A stretch of 64,000 nucleotides of DNA from Bog-473 sp963711065 (GTDB lineage: Bacteria > Actinomycetota > Acidimicrobiia > Acidimicrobiales > RAAP-2), in the NCBI GenBank assembly GCA_963711065.1, contig CAVQCO010000007.1, positions 1,178,001-1,242,000 of the forward strand. The letters are read 5' to 3'. Below the pieces are notes generated by a model. The model searched no databases, had not been told where the DNA came from, and saw only the letters and a program-made list of their open reading frames with translations. Shown here one piece after another: positions 8,556 to 16,939 of the stretch. Both the position numbers and the translations under genes were made by a program. Position 1 is the stretch's first letter. Each line of letters begins with the position of its first letter.

Positions 8556-9053
8556 ATGGCTGCCGCAATCGTTGCATCGCTCATCGGTGCGATAGCCGTT
8601 GTTATCGGGGTTTGGCTCTCACAGCATCTGAGTCGGTCCGCTCAGCTCGGCCGAGAACTTGTGCAACGAGTGGCGTCCATCCAGGATCTCCAACTCTCGC
8701 TTGTTTCCTTAACCGACGGATTCAAGACCCCGATTGACGATCAATGGGTGGCGCGCTCGACTCGACTAACGGCGGAGTTGGGCGAACTCCAGGCATTTGC
8801 AACGGGACTGCGGAAGCGGCAAAGAGATGCCGTTAGTCGGGCTGCCGCCGAGTTCAACATCAAATGGATGGCCGGTCTGATGCGCTTTCAGATCGCACAC
8901 CATCTCCGCATCGAGGAGATCCTGGTGCTCTTCGAAGTGATGCGGAATCTCAACAAGGTTGCAGGGCGTGGCCTCGAGCAAGACGATCAATTCATTGCCC
9001 AACTCTCCTGGTACGCCGAAAACGGTCTTGACGCTCCGTTCCCCGAAGCATGA
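8556..9053 (+). CDS. Membrane-anchored hypothetical protein
   Basis: A 165-residue protein. Residues 3-22 form one membrane segment (IVASLIGAIAVVIGVWLS). The rest is a mostly helical cytoplasmic part rich in Arg, Glu and Leu, with possible coiled-coil character around residues 30-100. No family is recognised. No good ribosome-binding site precedes ATG 8556. Small one-segment helical proteins of this type are common next to phage and island integrases, but no defence or immunity role can be shown. It overlaps the start of a truncated small gene at its 3' end. Confidence 0.55.
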   Translation: MAAAIVASLIGAIAVVIGVWLSQHLSRSAQLGRELVQRVASIQDLQLSLVSLTDGFKTPIDDQWVARSTRLTAELGELQAFATGLRKRQRDAVSRAAAEFNIKWMAGLMRFQIAHHLRIEEILVLFEVMRNLNKVAGRGLEQDDQFIAQLSWYAENGLDAPFPEA

Positions 9054-9058
9054 CCCCG

Positions 9059-9142
9059 ATGCCCCAGTCCGGCGACCTCCTGACGGCCTTCAGCCCGCTG
9101 CCGGGGCGATGCTTTCGCCTCAGTGCTGGTGTCATGCACCTC
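9059..9142 (+). pseudogene. Truncated copy of the small gene at 11210
   Basis: The first 25-28 codons (MPQSGDLLTAFSPLPGRC...) closely match the start of the 70-residue protein at 11210 (MPEPGDLIAAFSPHPGRC...). The copy stops resembling it after about 80 bases, where the end of the signal peptidase gene begins on the other strand. The longer reading frame to 9241 is out of keeping with the family and probably meaningless. Confidence 0.5.
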
Positions 9143-9143
9143 G

Positions 9144-9854
9144 TTACCGAGACACCGCGACCACCTCACCCACTATCAGTGAGTTCGGGACCGGACCCCA
9201 ATAGCGGCTGTCGCAGGAGTCTGTGCGGTTGTCGCCCATGACGAAGTAGTCGTTGGCCGGGACGCGGTAGGGGTGCGCCAGATTGGCGGCGTTGCCCTCC
9301 GGCCCCGGCGTTGTGATGCCCTGCTCCGAGGCCGGGAGCCAGCTCTCGTCGAGACGCTCGCTGTCGATGTAAACGTGACCGCCCGAGAGCGAGAGCACGT
9401 CGCCGGGCATGCCGATGACCCGCTTGACGAGGTCCTGGACATTGGGGCCGCCGCAGTTCTCGGCTGGCGGGCGGGAAAAAATGACAATGCTCCCCCGGTT
9501 TACTGACCCACTTTGAACGCTCACCGTGTCGCCTATTTGCAGGGCGGGCAACATTCCGCCGGACCGGATGGTGAAGTACCTTGTTGGACCACTACTTCCT
9601 CGGGTTGCGGCAAGGATCGATACCGCAGCGACGCCACCGAGGATTATCGAGATGGCGACCACCACTAATCCCACCTTCTTCTTGGTCGGCTTGTGCTCCA
9701 CAGGCGCTTTTGACGGCGATACGGCTTGTGGATCGGAAGCTGCAGTTGATGAGTGTGGCGGATGTGGCGGTGCCGGTGACGCCGCGACGTACCAGTAACC
9801 ATCTTCGCCAAGGTATTGGCGTTCGCCTTCCGGTGACACTCGCCATTGGGTCAT
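9144..9854 (-). CDS. Signal peptidase I homologue lacking the catalytic serine
   Basis: A 236-residue S26-family protein. The N-terminus (residues 1-30, RVSPEGERQYLGEDGYWY) resembles a DUF2510-type envelope module. A Pro-rich linker follows, then one membrane segment (VGLVVVAISIILGGVAAV) and the peptidase domain. Conserved boxes are present: IGDTVSV, DLVKRVIGMPGD with the general-base lysine, and FVMGDNRTDSCDSRYWGPV. The serine box, normally S-x-S-M-x-P-T-L, reads RSGGMLPAL: the nucleophile is Gly (codon GGC, one transition from AGC). The protein is therefore predicted to be inactive as a protease, or to act as a binding protein. The gene is otherwise intact. Confidence 0.88.
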   Translation of the reverse strand: MTQWRVSPEGERQYLGEDGYWYVAASPAPPHPPHSSTAASDPQAVSPSKAPVEHKPTKKKVGLVVVAISIILGGVAAVSILAATRGSSGPTRYFTIRSGGMLPALQIGDTVSVQSGSVNRGSIVIFSRPPAENCGGPNVQDLVKRVIGMPGDVLSLSGGHVYIDSERLDESWLPASEQGITTPGPEGNAANLAHPYRVPANDYFVMGDNRTDSCDSRYWGPVPNSLIVGEVVAVSR

Positions 9855-10008
9855 GTGGTTCCAAGGTTATGCCTCAGGCGTACGGTTAATCCGTGAACGT
9901 CACGTCCCCGCCTTCCGCGGTGGCCAGAGCCATTGCTTCCGCCTCGTCAACGGTACCGGTAGCAAACGGATAGTGACGGTGAGGGTCTAAGCAGCCCCAA
10001 CCAGGCAT

Positions 10009-10944
10009 CTAGCCGAAGGGGTAGAGGGTGCCGTCCTCACCCACCAGGGTGTAGCCGTTCCCGTGTGCGATCATCCCTGCAATCGGGGCTGGGATGTTCT
10101 GTCCTCCGAGCGATCCGAGGAACGGCGCGTCGCCGAAAGTAAAGATCCCGCCGTCCGACGCCACCATCCAATATCCACCGCCGTCCGGGGTGGCGACTAT
10201 TCCCTCGATCGGCTTGTTAAGGACTTGTCCGGGCCTTAGGACTCCCGGCACCGATCCGTGGAACTGCGCGTCGCCGAAGGCAAAAACACCACCATCTGTT
10301 GCCACAAGTAAGTAGCCGCCACCATCGGGCGACGTGAACATGCCAACGACGGGCTTGTTCAATACGATGCTCCCTGTCGAACCGTGGAACGAGGCATCTC
10401 CGTAATTGAAGATTCCGCCATCGGATGCCACGAGCCAATATCCATTTGCATCCGCCGTTGGCGTCATGCCAACGATCGGTTTGTTGAGAGGAAGCCCAGA
10501 GGCATCGCCGAAGTTGTTGGCCGGCGGCCCCGAGAAGTCGCTTTGCCCGAACACATGCCCCACCGAGTCGGCGATCCATGCATTGCGGGAAATGTCGCTG
10601 CCGAAGCAATTGGTGCTGTCCTGCCATGCTGCAACGAGATGGTCTGTTGTGACTTCCTCGTTGAAGTTTCCAATGGGCTGGAGGTGCCCCGAACTGTCTA
10701 TTCCGTACGCCTGATAGGTCGTCGGGCCGAAGAGGTCTGGCGTTGCCACAATCACGCCAGGTTGGACTGACGCCTGTGCTGTGGTGCGCTGGTCACCACC
10801 ATCCGCTGAGCAATCGAGGGAAACCGTGTGGGCCGTTTGCGCCCCCTGGGCGGCAGAGAACCCGGCCGTGAGGAAGCCAGAAGAGCCCAGCCCAATCATG
10901 AGCAGCCACGCCCCTAGTTTCGGACCGAACTTGATTCGCTTCAT
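10009..10944 (-). CDS. Secreted repeat protein (GYWLVASDGG repeats)
   Basis: A 311-residue exported protein. A signal peptide (about residues 1-35) is followed by 4-6 repeats of roughly 43 residues with the core GYWLVASDGGIFNYGDA, then FHGS and LNKPIVGM. Such repeats probably form beta-propeller blades. The first two copies are degenerate and the last is cut to GYTLVGEDGTLYPFG. The same repeat builds the C-terminal half of the protein at 56996, outside the island. A role on the cell surface is likely; ligand unknown. The tandem 22-base repeat at 10989 lies just upstream and could be a regulatory site. Confidence 0.8.
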   Translation of the reverse strand: MKRIKFGPKLGAWLLMIGLGSSGFLTAGFSAAQGAQTAHTVSLDCSADGGDQRTTAQASVQPGVIVATPDLFGPTTYQAYGIDSSGHLQPIGNFNEEVTTDHLVAAWQDSTNCFGSDISRNAWIADSVGHVFGQSDFSGPPANNFGDASGLPLNKPIVGMTPTADANGYWLVASDGGIFNYGDASFHGSTGSIVLNKPVVGMFTSPDGGGYLLVATDGGVFAFGDAQFHGSVPGVLRPGQVLNKPIEGIVATPDGGGYWMVASDGGIFTFGDAPFLGSLGGQNIPAPIAGMIAHGNGYTLVGEDGTLYPFG

Positions 10945-10988
10945 GGCGGCGCATCCTTCAGCTAGGGCCCTGCGATCGGCAGGTCGGG

Positions 10989-11032
10989 ACGATTGAGTCC
11001 AAGCGCTCAGACGATTGGTCCAAGCGCTCGAG
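10989..11032. repeat. Two tandem 22-base units upstream of the repeat-protein gene
   Basis: ACGATTGAGTCCAAGCGCTC and ACGATTGGTCCAAGCGCTC follow one another with a 21-22 base period, two helical turns. The distance to the start of the gene at 10944 (about 45 bases) suits an operator or activator site. No regulator can be named. Confidence 0.4.
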
Positions 11033-11209
11033 GGACCCGGTCGGAGCTTATCCGGCGTTGTTCTTAGGCCTGGAGGTGAAGATCACTGAGCCATAGCTCC
11101 TGCGTCGCCTTCCAGGTGGCTGCCGGCAGATCTCCTGACGACTCAACCATTTGCGTGAGCCGCAACTTGATCCGACGGAGGTCTACTCTCGACTTCAGCG
11201 GCGGAACCT

Positions 11210-11422
11210 ATGCCCGAGCCCGGAGACCTCATCGCCGCCTTCAGCCCGCATCCGGGGCGTTGCCTCCGGATGGTTGTCGGCCACCAGCTCCAGGCCGACC
11301 ACTGCCACCAGCCGCCGGCGTGGAAAGGCGTCTGGACCGACCGGAAGGGCAAGAGCTGGTACGTGGAGGCATGTCGCTCCCACGCGCCGAAGCTGAGTAG
11401 TCCAGCGTCAGAGGGCTACTGA
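11210..11422 (+). CDS. Small conserved-looking protein
   Basis: A 70-residue protein starting MPEPGDLIAAFSPHPGRC. It contains two cysteines, several histidines (HQLQADHCHQPPAW) and a WTDRKGKSWYVEAC strand pair, so it may bind a metal or adopt a small beta fold. Its first 28 codons recur as a truncated copy at 9059, which argues that it is a real gene that has been duplicated. No family is recognised. Confidence 0.5.
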   Translation: MPEPGDLIAAFSPHPGRCLRMVVGHQLQADHCHQPPAWKGVWTDRKGKSWYVEACRSHAPKLSSPASEGY

Positions 11423-11705
11423 TCCGCTATCCCAGTGCGGCACATTCGGGCTAGGAGACTGTTGATTTAATCGTCGGCACGTCTGCGACCGCTTTCAAAC
11501 GTGGTCATATTCGTCGTCCCGACCGTTGTTATCGCCTCTCCGGCAATCGTGGAGGACTGTGGAAAACAGGGTCTTCGCTGGAAGCGAATAAATCATCAGT
11601 GTCCTAGGGAGTCCTCCCGATCAGACCGACAAAGTGGGACACTTTTGCCGGTCACGATCATTTGCGACGATCCCTCGGTCATCGACTCAGATCGCTTCTG
11701 GTCAC
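11423..11705. other. Noncoding stretch before IS630
   Basis: About 280 bases without a supported gene. It contains one divergent copy of the dispersed 17-19 base motif at 11634-11651 (GTGGGACACTTTTGCCGG). I see no Rhs-type coding sequence here, although the other side of the IS is an Rhs core fragment. Confidence 0.5.
11634..11651 (+). repeat. Divergent copy of the GTGCCCCACTT..GCCGG motif
   Basis: GTGGGACACTTTTGCCGG differs from the copies at 1030 and 3144 in the GGGA and TTT positions. It lies 55 bases left of the IS630 end. Confidence 0.4.
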
Positions 11706-12832
11706 TAGTGGATCCTCGCGATAATAACACTGATGTGGTTTTATGGAGGGATGCGACTTCCTCCACTCAAACTTCGTCGGGGTGACCGGGCCGAACTCGA
11801 AGCGCGTGTGCGGTCCAACACCATTGAAGCTCGGGCGGCCAAGCGGGCGCGCATGATCCTGCTGATGGCCGACGGCGAGTCCAATCGGGCGATCGGTGAG
11901 GTGGTCGATCTGCACTACAACCAGGTGGGGATGTGGCGGGCCCGCTATGAGGAATACGGGCTGGCCGGGTTAGAAGACGAGGAGCGTCCGGGCCGCCCGG
12001 TGATCTATGACCACGACGACGTGTTGCTCTTGGTCAAGTTGGTCACCGAGGACCCTCCGCCAGGATCGACCCGCTGGACGATGGAGAGTCTCGCCACGGC
12101 CATGGCCGAGCACGGCGTGCACATCTCGGCTTCGCAGGCCTGGCGGATCTGTAAGGCCCTCGACCTCAAGCCCTGGCAGGTCGAGTCGTGGATGACCAGC
12201 CATGACCCGGACTTTTGGGCCAAGGCCGCAGATGTCTGCGGCCTGTACCTCAATCCGCCGCAAAATGCCGTGGTCTGGTCGGTCGACGAGAAGTCGGGCA
12301 TGCAGGCCAAGTCACGGATCAACCCGACCAGACCGGCGATTCCGGGCCAGCGGACCAGGCGGGAGTTCGAGTACAAGCGCCATGGCACCGCCGTGCTCTT
12401 CGCCGCGTTGAGCGTCCATGAGGGCACAATGGCGGGATGGGTCACCAACTCGACTCGAAGCGACAACTTCGTCACCTTCTTGGGCGACCTGGTCACCCAG
12501 ACCCCGCCCCACCTCGATCTCCATTGCATCGCCGACAACTTCGCCGCCCACAAGACGGCCAAGGTCACCGAATTCTTAGAGGCCAATCCCCGGGTCCACA
12601 TCCATCACACACCCACCCATGCCAGCTGGCTCAACCAGGTCGAGCTCTTCTTCTCGATACTCGAACGTCGACTGCTGCGCCGTGGTGAATTCGACTCACT
12701 CGACGACCTGGCCGACAAGGTCATCGCCTTCATCAACGACTACAACCGCCGGGCAACACCGTTCCGCTGGACCTATGACGGCAAGCCCCTCCGAGTCGCG
12801 TAAGTCACAATGATTTACGCGCGAGACCACTA
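11706..12832. mobile_element. IS630-family insertion sequence, copy A
   Basis: The ends share an imperfect inverted repeat beginning CTAGTGG, then TC, CGCG and further matches, for about 30 bases. TA is present at both ends (11706-11707 and 12831-12832), as expected for IS630 insertion at TA. The right end adjoins the Rhs core fragment in frame. Confidence 0.8.
11733..12803 (+). CDS. IS630-family transposase, copy A
   Basis: A 356-residue transposase, apparently intact. The N-terminal half holds helix-turn-helix domains (RAIGEVVDLHYNQVGMWRAR and the following winged part). The DDE catalytic domain has Asp in SVDEKSGMQ, Asp in IADNFAAHK and Glu in SWLNQVELFFS. ATG 11733 has no ribosome-binding site; an internal ATG at 11751 follows GGAGGG but too closely. 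It is clearly a different lineage from the second IS630 at 49525, with which it shares only the general motifs. Confidence 0.93.
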   Translation: MWFYGGMRLPPLKLRRGDRAELEARVRSNTIEARAAKRARMILLMADGESNRAIGEVVDLHYNQVGMWRARYEEYGLAGLEDEERPGRPVIYDHDDVLLLVKLVTEDPPPGSTRWTMESLATAMAEHGVHISASQAWRICKALDLKPWQVESWMTSHDPDFWAKAADVCGLYLNPPQNAVVWSVDEKSGMQAKSRINPTRPAIPGQRTRREFEYKRHGTAVLFAALSVHEGTMAGWVTNSTRSDNFVTFLGDLVTQTPPHLDLHCIADNFAAHKTAKVTEFLEANPRVHIHHTPTHASWLNQVELFFSILERRLLRRGEFDSLDDLADKVIAFINDYNRRATPFRWTYDGKPLRVA

Positions 12833-13504
12833 GTACACCGCTACTACGACCCGGCGACGGGGCAGTTCTTGAGCGTGGATCCGTTGGTCAATGAAACCGG
12901 CCAGGCATATGCGTATTCGGCAGCCGATCCGGTGAACGGGAGCGATCCTCTGGGTCTTTCCGCTGTCGGGTATTGCGTGCCGACCGACTGCCCGACTGAA
13001 CATGGCGGCGATGTCGTTATCAACTTTGCGGGTCCGAACAACCCGGTGAACAGCCAGACACCTTGTTCGGGGACGCTCGGTTACTCGGCCGCCGTGATCA
13101 GCGAAGTGCAGTCAGTCGGATCGAGTGGGCATGGGCGGCTATCGATACCGTCGCCATTGCTCCCAGTGATCGCGATCGGAGCAATTTCCCAACGACTCGG
13201 TCAGGCCGTGTTGAATGCTCTAGGTGCCTTTTCGCAGGCTACGAAAGCATCGTTGGACAAGCCAGTGGCATTTGAGGGCCCAGAACCTGTGACCCCAGAG
13301 ATCCCGGTGGCCTCAGCGCCGCCACCATCCGACTCGTTTGCCGCAGATGCCATTCAGCCTGCCACAGGAGAGGCCATGCTTGAGCAAGCGATCAGCGACG
13401 GAACGCTGTACGATTTCATGGAAGGACCATATGTCAACGATCTTCCCTCGATAAACTCAGCGAATTTCGAGGAGATCATCTTCGACATAAGTGAATTGGG
13501 TTGA
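12833..13504 (+). pseudogene. Orphan Rhs core end plus variable C-terminal tip 1
   Basis: The frame is open from the IS630 end and begins with VHRYYDPATGQFLSVDP, the Rhs-core end motif, continuing to AAD-PVNGSDPLGLS. After that signature the sequence becomes unique for about 170 residues, as in Rhs toxins where the tip is exchangeable. The tip is rich in Pro, Ser and acidic residues and ends in NFEEIIFDISELG. I recognise no toxin domain. The large N-terminal Rhs part is missing and the left flank of the IS is not Rhs. The next gene overlaps its end by 14 bases. Confidence 0.7.
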
Positions 13505-14156
13505 CGACTGGCCAAATGGGAGCCGACGCAAAGTGACCCTTCAGCAGAGCAGTTGGTCTCGCAGACCTTTCCACCGGTTCGGGTTATGGATCGAGAGGCT
13601 TGAGCATCGCCTTTCCCACGACGAAGAGCCCAATCGGCGGGTCGAACGACTCGGGCGTCTCTTGAAGCGACAGCTGCGTGTTCATGGCGAGGATTCACAG
13701 ACCACCCTGAATGCAAAACTCGATATCGCAGATGCACTAGAGCGCGCAGAGCGATTTGAGGAAGCAATCACGGTTCGCCGAGAGGTTTTGGATTCCTATA
13801 GCAGAATGGTGGGTTCTGATCACGACTTGAGTCTGGATCAAAAGTATGCAATCGCAAGAGACCTGCAAAAAGTTGCCAGATTTGACGAAGCGCGTGAGGT
13901 CGCTAACAGCGTCCATGCGCGACTATGCGTTACCTATGGACGCTCGCATCCGTACCCCCAAGGAGTTGAATCCTTCATTCGTAGTCTGAACTCATCTGAG
14001 AAACAGCGGGACGGATCTACGAAGTATCCCGCTGCAAGCAAGATCCCGAGACTGAACAACCTACCCAACCAAGGCGTGCGAGCTAATAGCGATGGCTCTA
14101 GAGCCACCGGAACGGCACGAATATCGGCGGAGCGGCGGGACACGCGTCCCGAATAG
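13491..14156 (+). CDS. TPR-like protein, candidate immunity partner of Rhs tip 1
   Basis: A 221-residue protein from GTG 13491, overlapping the preceding Rhs tip by 14 bases, so translation is probably coupled. Residues about 60-150 contain tetratricopeptide-like helices (AKLDIADALERAERFEEA, then VLDSYSRMVGSDHDLSL and DLQKVARFDEAREVAN), a pattern close to TPR_10/TPR_12. The N-terminus is basic and the C-terminus unstructured. The position directly after a polymorphic toxin tip is where immunity genes lie, but no toxin activity is identified, so the role is inferred from context only. Confidence 0.6.
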   Translation: MNWVDDWPNGSRRKVTLQQSSWSRRPFHRFGLWIERLEHRLSHDEEPNRRVERLGRLLKRQLRVHGEDSQTTLNAKLDIADALERAERFEEAITVRREVLDSYSRMVGSDHDLSLDQKYAIARDLQKVARFDEAREVANSVHARLCVTYGRSHPYPQGVESFIRSLNSSEKQRDGSTKYPAASKIPRLNNLPNQGVRANSDGSRATGTARISAERRDTRPE

Positions 14157-14160
14157 GTAA

Positions 14161-14793
14161 GTGGACACCTACGCCGGAGATGACCCGGTGAACGAGGGTG
14201 ATCCGACTGGGCTCTGTGCTCCGAGCAATCCCGCTTGTAGTGGAAGCGGACCAATCGGGGCCAGCCCGGCGCAGCTCAGGCAGTTGTGCAACGCCGAGCA
14301 GCAGAACTCACAGAATGTCGCCGCGGAGGAACTGGCGAATCAGGGGACGCCTTGTGGCTTCAGCTCCGGCCTGCTAGGTGCGATCGGTTCCACGTTCGGC
14401 GCAGCAGGATCCTTCATCTGGCAACATCGAACAGGTGAACTCCAGATCGTCGGCGTGGTGGCGGCGGTTGCCTCTGTAGCGACTGGGGTCGGCGCAATCG
14501 CAGGCATATCCGAGTTGGGATTGGTTTCTGGTGGTTTTGGTTTCGTGTCCGGATTGACGGACGTACCCGCTTGCATCGGTGGAAACGGCTTGTCGTGTGT
14601 CGGAGCGACGACAGGGATTCTCGGCGGTCTTGGCGGATTGGCGGGAGCCGGAATATCCACACTCATTAGTCGCGGCTTGATCATCTCAAGTACCGGTTCC
14701 GAGTTTACGGCTGGTATCGCCGGCTCAGTGGGGTTCGCGGTTGGAGCGGGCGGAGCTGCTTTCGATCTCTTGGTCGATACGGCAGCGCGATGA
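14161..14793 (+). pseudogene. Orphan Rhs variable C-terminal tip 2
   Basis: It opens with YAGDDPVNEGDPTGLC, the very end of an Rhs core (the DP-x-G-L signature), directly after an in-frame stop, so it is detached from any Rhs body. About 190 unique residues follow. The second half is strongly hydrophobic and Gly-rich (QIVGVVAAVASVATGVGAIAG; LGGLGGLAGAGISTLIS; AGSVGFAVGAGGAAF), like membrane-inserting effector tips with glycine zippers. It overlaps the next gene by ATGA. Translation might start at GTG 14161, but a Shine-Dalgarno is poor. It is either an orphan cassette held in reserve or debris. Confidence 0.65.
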
Positions 14794-15209
14794 CTGAGCC
14801 GGGCGATTCTACCGAGCCAGATGATCTCCGCGGCGGCTGGAGAGGAGTCTCCAAAAGGCTGGAAACACAATTGACGCCACGTGTCGGAGCGAGGTCCGCA
14901 CGCCTCTTCGCAACTGGCTATCGCAAGATCTGGTGGTGTTTCGCTCTCGCGGTGGTCGGCGCCATTCTGGTGGTTATTGGTGGTCTCTTATCAATCACTG
15001 GGATTTGGGTTTCGGGCATGGCGGTCTGGGTGGTCGGGCTCGCCGTTGCGATCATCGGATTTGTTGAGATGAGGCGCTCTCGATCTGAGGCTGAAGAGAC
15101 TCTTGGGTTTCGATTGCGAATGGGAGAGCCGCCAGGGCCCCCTGAGAAGTACATCCAATGGTGTAAGGAGAAGGAAATCGTTCCATTCTCAGCCGACAAG
15201 TCGAGATGA
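14790..15209 (+). CDS. Two-span membrane protein, candidate immunity partner of Rhs tip 2
   Basis: A 139-residue protein whose ATG overlaps the stop of the preceding tip gene (ATGA). Residues about 48-70 and 73-92 form two membrane segments (FALAVVGAILVVIGGLL and GMAVWVVGLAVAIIGFV) joined by a short turn, with charged cytoplasmic tails. A small membrane protein next to a hydrophobic tip is the arrangement seen for immunity to membrane-active effectors. That function is inferred from context. Confidence 0.6.
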   Translation: MTEPGDSTEPDDLRGGWRGVSKRLETQLTPRVGARSARLFATGYRKIWWCFALAVVGAILVVIGGLLSITGIWVSGMAVWVVGLAVAIIGFVEMRRSRSEAEETLGFRLRMGEPPGPPEKYIQWCKEKEIVPFSADKSR

Positions 15210-15533
15210 GTTCGACTTCAGACGAGAGTGTATGGCTCGACGTTCAAGCCAGCTAGGGAGAACTCAAGTAGCTACGCATCCAGCTCAGCTCAAGAGGCTG
15301 AAAGGAGGGTCTGCGGCGCCGGCCTCGTCAGACCGACCCGTGTTCATGAATATCGGAGGACGGGTCGTAATAGCCGCCTACTTAGACGTCGGCGGTGAAG
15401 GTCCACCCGGGGTTTCCGGGGTCGGTCTGAGAGTGCCCCCGTATGTTCACGGTTAACGCCCGTCCAGACTCGCCCAGTCCGCCGGGACCGTGACACACTT
15501 AGGTCGAATAGGCGGCGTCGTCAGGAGAGGTGG
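15210..15533. other. Noncoding stretch with a hairpin
   Basis: About 320 bases without a supported gene. CGACCCGT at 15334-15341 can pair with ACGGGTCG at 15360-15367 around an 18-base loop; there is no T run. I see nothing else. Confidence 0.45.
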
Positions 15534-15758
15534 GTGAAGCCGAATCAAGTCAGGGTTGCCTCTCTAGTTATCGTCTGGTGCGGCCTTATTTGCTACGCCC
15601 TGACCGGGTTACTGGTGGCGATACTGCTGTTCGATCCGCCAGCGCACTCGACGATCTGGTTCGGCGTGATCGGACTCTGGTTGGTCGCAACCGCCCTAGT
15701 CATCACTGGCAATATCTTCCGAGTTCGTGCCTTGAAGCAGATGAGGTCACTCTCGTAG
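15534..15758 (+). CDS. Small two-span membrane protein
   Basis: A 74-residue protein from GTG 15534, preceded by AGGAGAGG. Two membrane segments are clear (SLVIVWCGLICYALTGLLVA and WFGVIGLWLVATALVITG), with a short polar loop and a basic C-terminal tail (RVRALKQMRSLS), so both ends are probably cytoplasmic. No family recognised. It lies upstream of the DUF2510/DUF4190 protein in the same direction. Confidence 0.6.
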   Translation: MKPNQVRVASLVIVWCGLICYALTGLLVAILLFDPPAHSTIWFGVIGLWLVATALVITGNIFRVRALKQMRSLS

Positions 15759-15958
15759 CAAGGGTGCTCACGTACGCTGCCGGGACTGGGACACCGTCAG
15801 GCTGCCGTGAGGGCCGTTGTCCGTCCGTTGATAACGATCCTGTCCATACGGCCCTATCTGGACGCCAGCCCCGATGTCAGCATCCAAGGCGAGGGGCCGG
15901 TGGTGGGGCTTTGACTTGGCGGGTTCACCACCGGCCGCTCGCGACGGGAGATTCGCGG

Positions 15959-16819
15959 GTGAGCGACACTGCACAGGGTCCGGGTTGGTGGCAAGGCTCA
16001 GACGGGAAGTGGTATCCGCCTGAGCAGCACCCGAGCTACGCGCCGCCCCCTCCACCGGCATTCGCGGCGTCGCCGTCGGGTACGCAGACCTTGCCGCCTG
16101 CCGTCCAGGTACAAGTCACTTCACCTCATACGAACGGCCTGGCAATTGCTTCGTTCGTAGTTTCGCTGCTCTGGTTCTTCGGACTCGGGTCAATCCTCGC
16201 CATCATCTTCGCAATCAGTGCCCGCAGAAGCATCAAGAGGTCGCAAGGGAGGGAAACCGGGGACGGGCTGGCAATCGCAGGACTCACGATCGGGATCCTG
16301 GGAGTCCTCGGCTTGGCTCTGTTCGTGGGAGCCATCGCCGCGGTCGATCACGGGGCACACCAGCTAAACAACGCAATCCAGCAGGCGACTACACCACGGG
16401 TGGTCGCCGCAGGACAGACAGTCGACGTGACCGCGGCGGAGGTTGGCACGACCTCGGGGATTCGCACGGTCACCGTCTACTCGGTGACAGATCCAGTCGA
16501 TGACTCGAAGGGTCAGCCGGACTCGACTGCCGGGAAGCAGTACGCGGCCGCTGACATCCAAATCTGCGCGGGCGCGAGCGGTTCACAGAACGGTGCCGAC
16601 GTGGGGTTGTTTGATCTCCTATTCGGGAACGGGCAGTCCGTGGGAATCTCCTTCACGCCCTATCCCAAGCAGCCCGATTTGGGGAGCTTCGACAGCATTC
16701 CATCGAACGGGTGCATTCGTGGGTTCCTCATGTTCGAGATCGCTAACGGGACCACGCCAACCAGGGCGCAATATTGGCCGGACCCATTCCACAACTACCA
16801 ATGGACTCTGCCTGGATAG
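15959..16819 (+). CDS. DUF2510 / DUF4190 / DUF4352-like membrane protein
   Basis: A 286-residue protein. GTG 15959 is chosen because a GGGAG site precedes it and the product then begins with the DUF2510 module (PGWWQGSDGKWYPPEQHP), typical of actinobacterial envelope proteins. A Pro-rich linker follows, then a DUF4190-type pair of membrane segments (LAIASFVVSLLWFFGLG... and LAIAGLTIGILGVLGLALF) enclosing a basic loop. An extracellular domain beginning VVAAGQTVDVTAAEVG follows the DUF4352 (telokin-like) pattern, with two cysteines. Such proteins are thought to sense or scaffold at the envelope; no specific role is known. Confidence 0.75.
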   Translation: MSDTAQGPGWWQGSDGKWYPPEQHPSYAPPPPPAFAASPSGTQTLPPAVQVQVTSPHTNGLAIASFVVSLLWFFGLGSILAIIFAISARRSIKRSQGRETGDGLAIAGLTIGILGVLGLALFVGAIAAVDHGAHQLNNAIQQATTPRVVAAGQTVDVTAAEVGTTSGIRTVTVYSVTDPVDDSKGQPDSTAGKQYAAADIQICAGASGSQNGADVGLFDLLFGNGQSVGISFTPYPKQPDLGSFDSIPSNGCIRGFLMFEIANGTTPTRAQYWPDPFHNYQWTLPG

Positions 16820-16939
16820 TGCGTTGGTTGTACGAACCCGCCGGAACAGTGATGGAATTCGCCTGCCCAGCAATCATCCGAAGATGGCCGCCCATACCCG
16901 GCGATGGGGGTTACCTATGTGGGAGGTACTGGCGGAACC

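Noticed and set aside
15530..15958. N-terminal extension of the DUF2510 protein to 15530
   Set aside because: It overlaps the small membrane-protein gene in another frame and has no protein character; GTG 15959 with its ribosome site fits the DUF2510 start.
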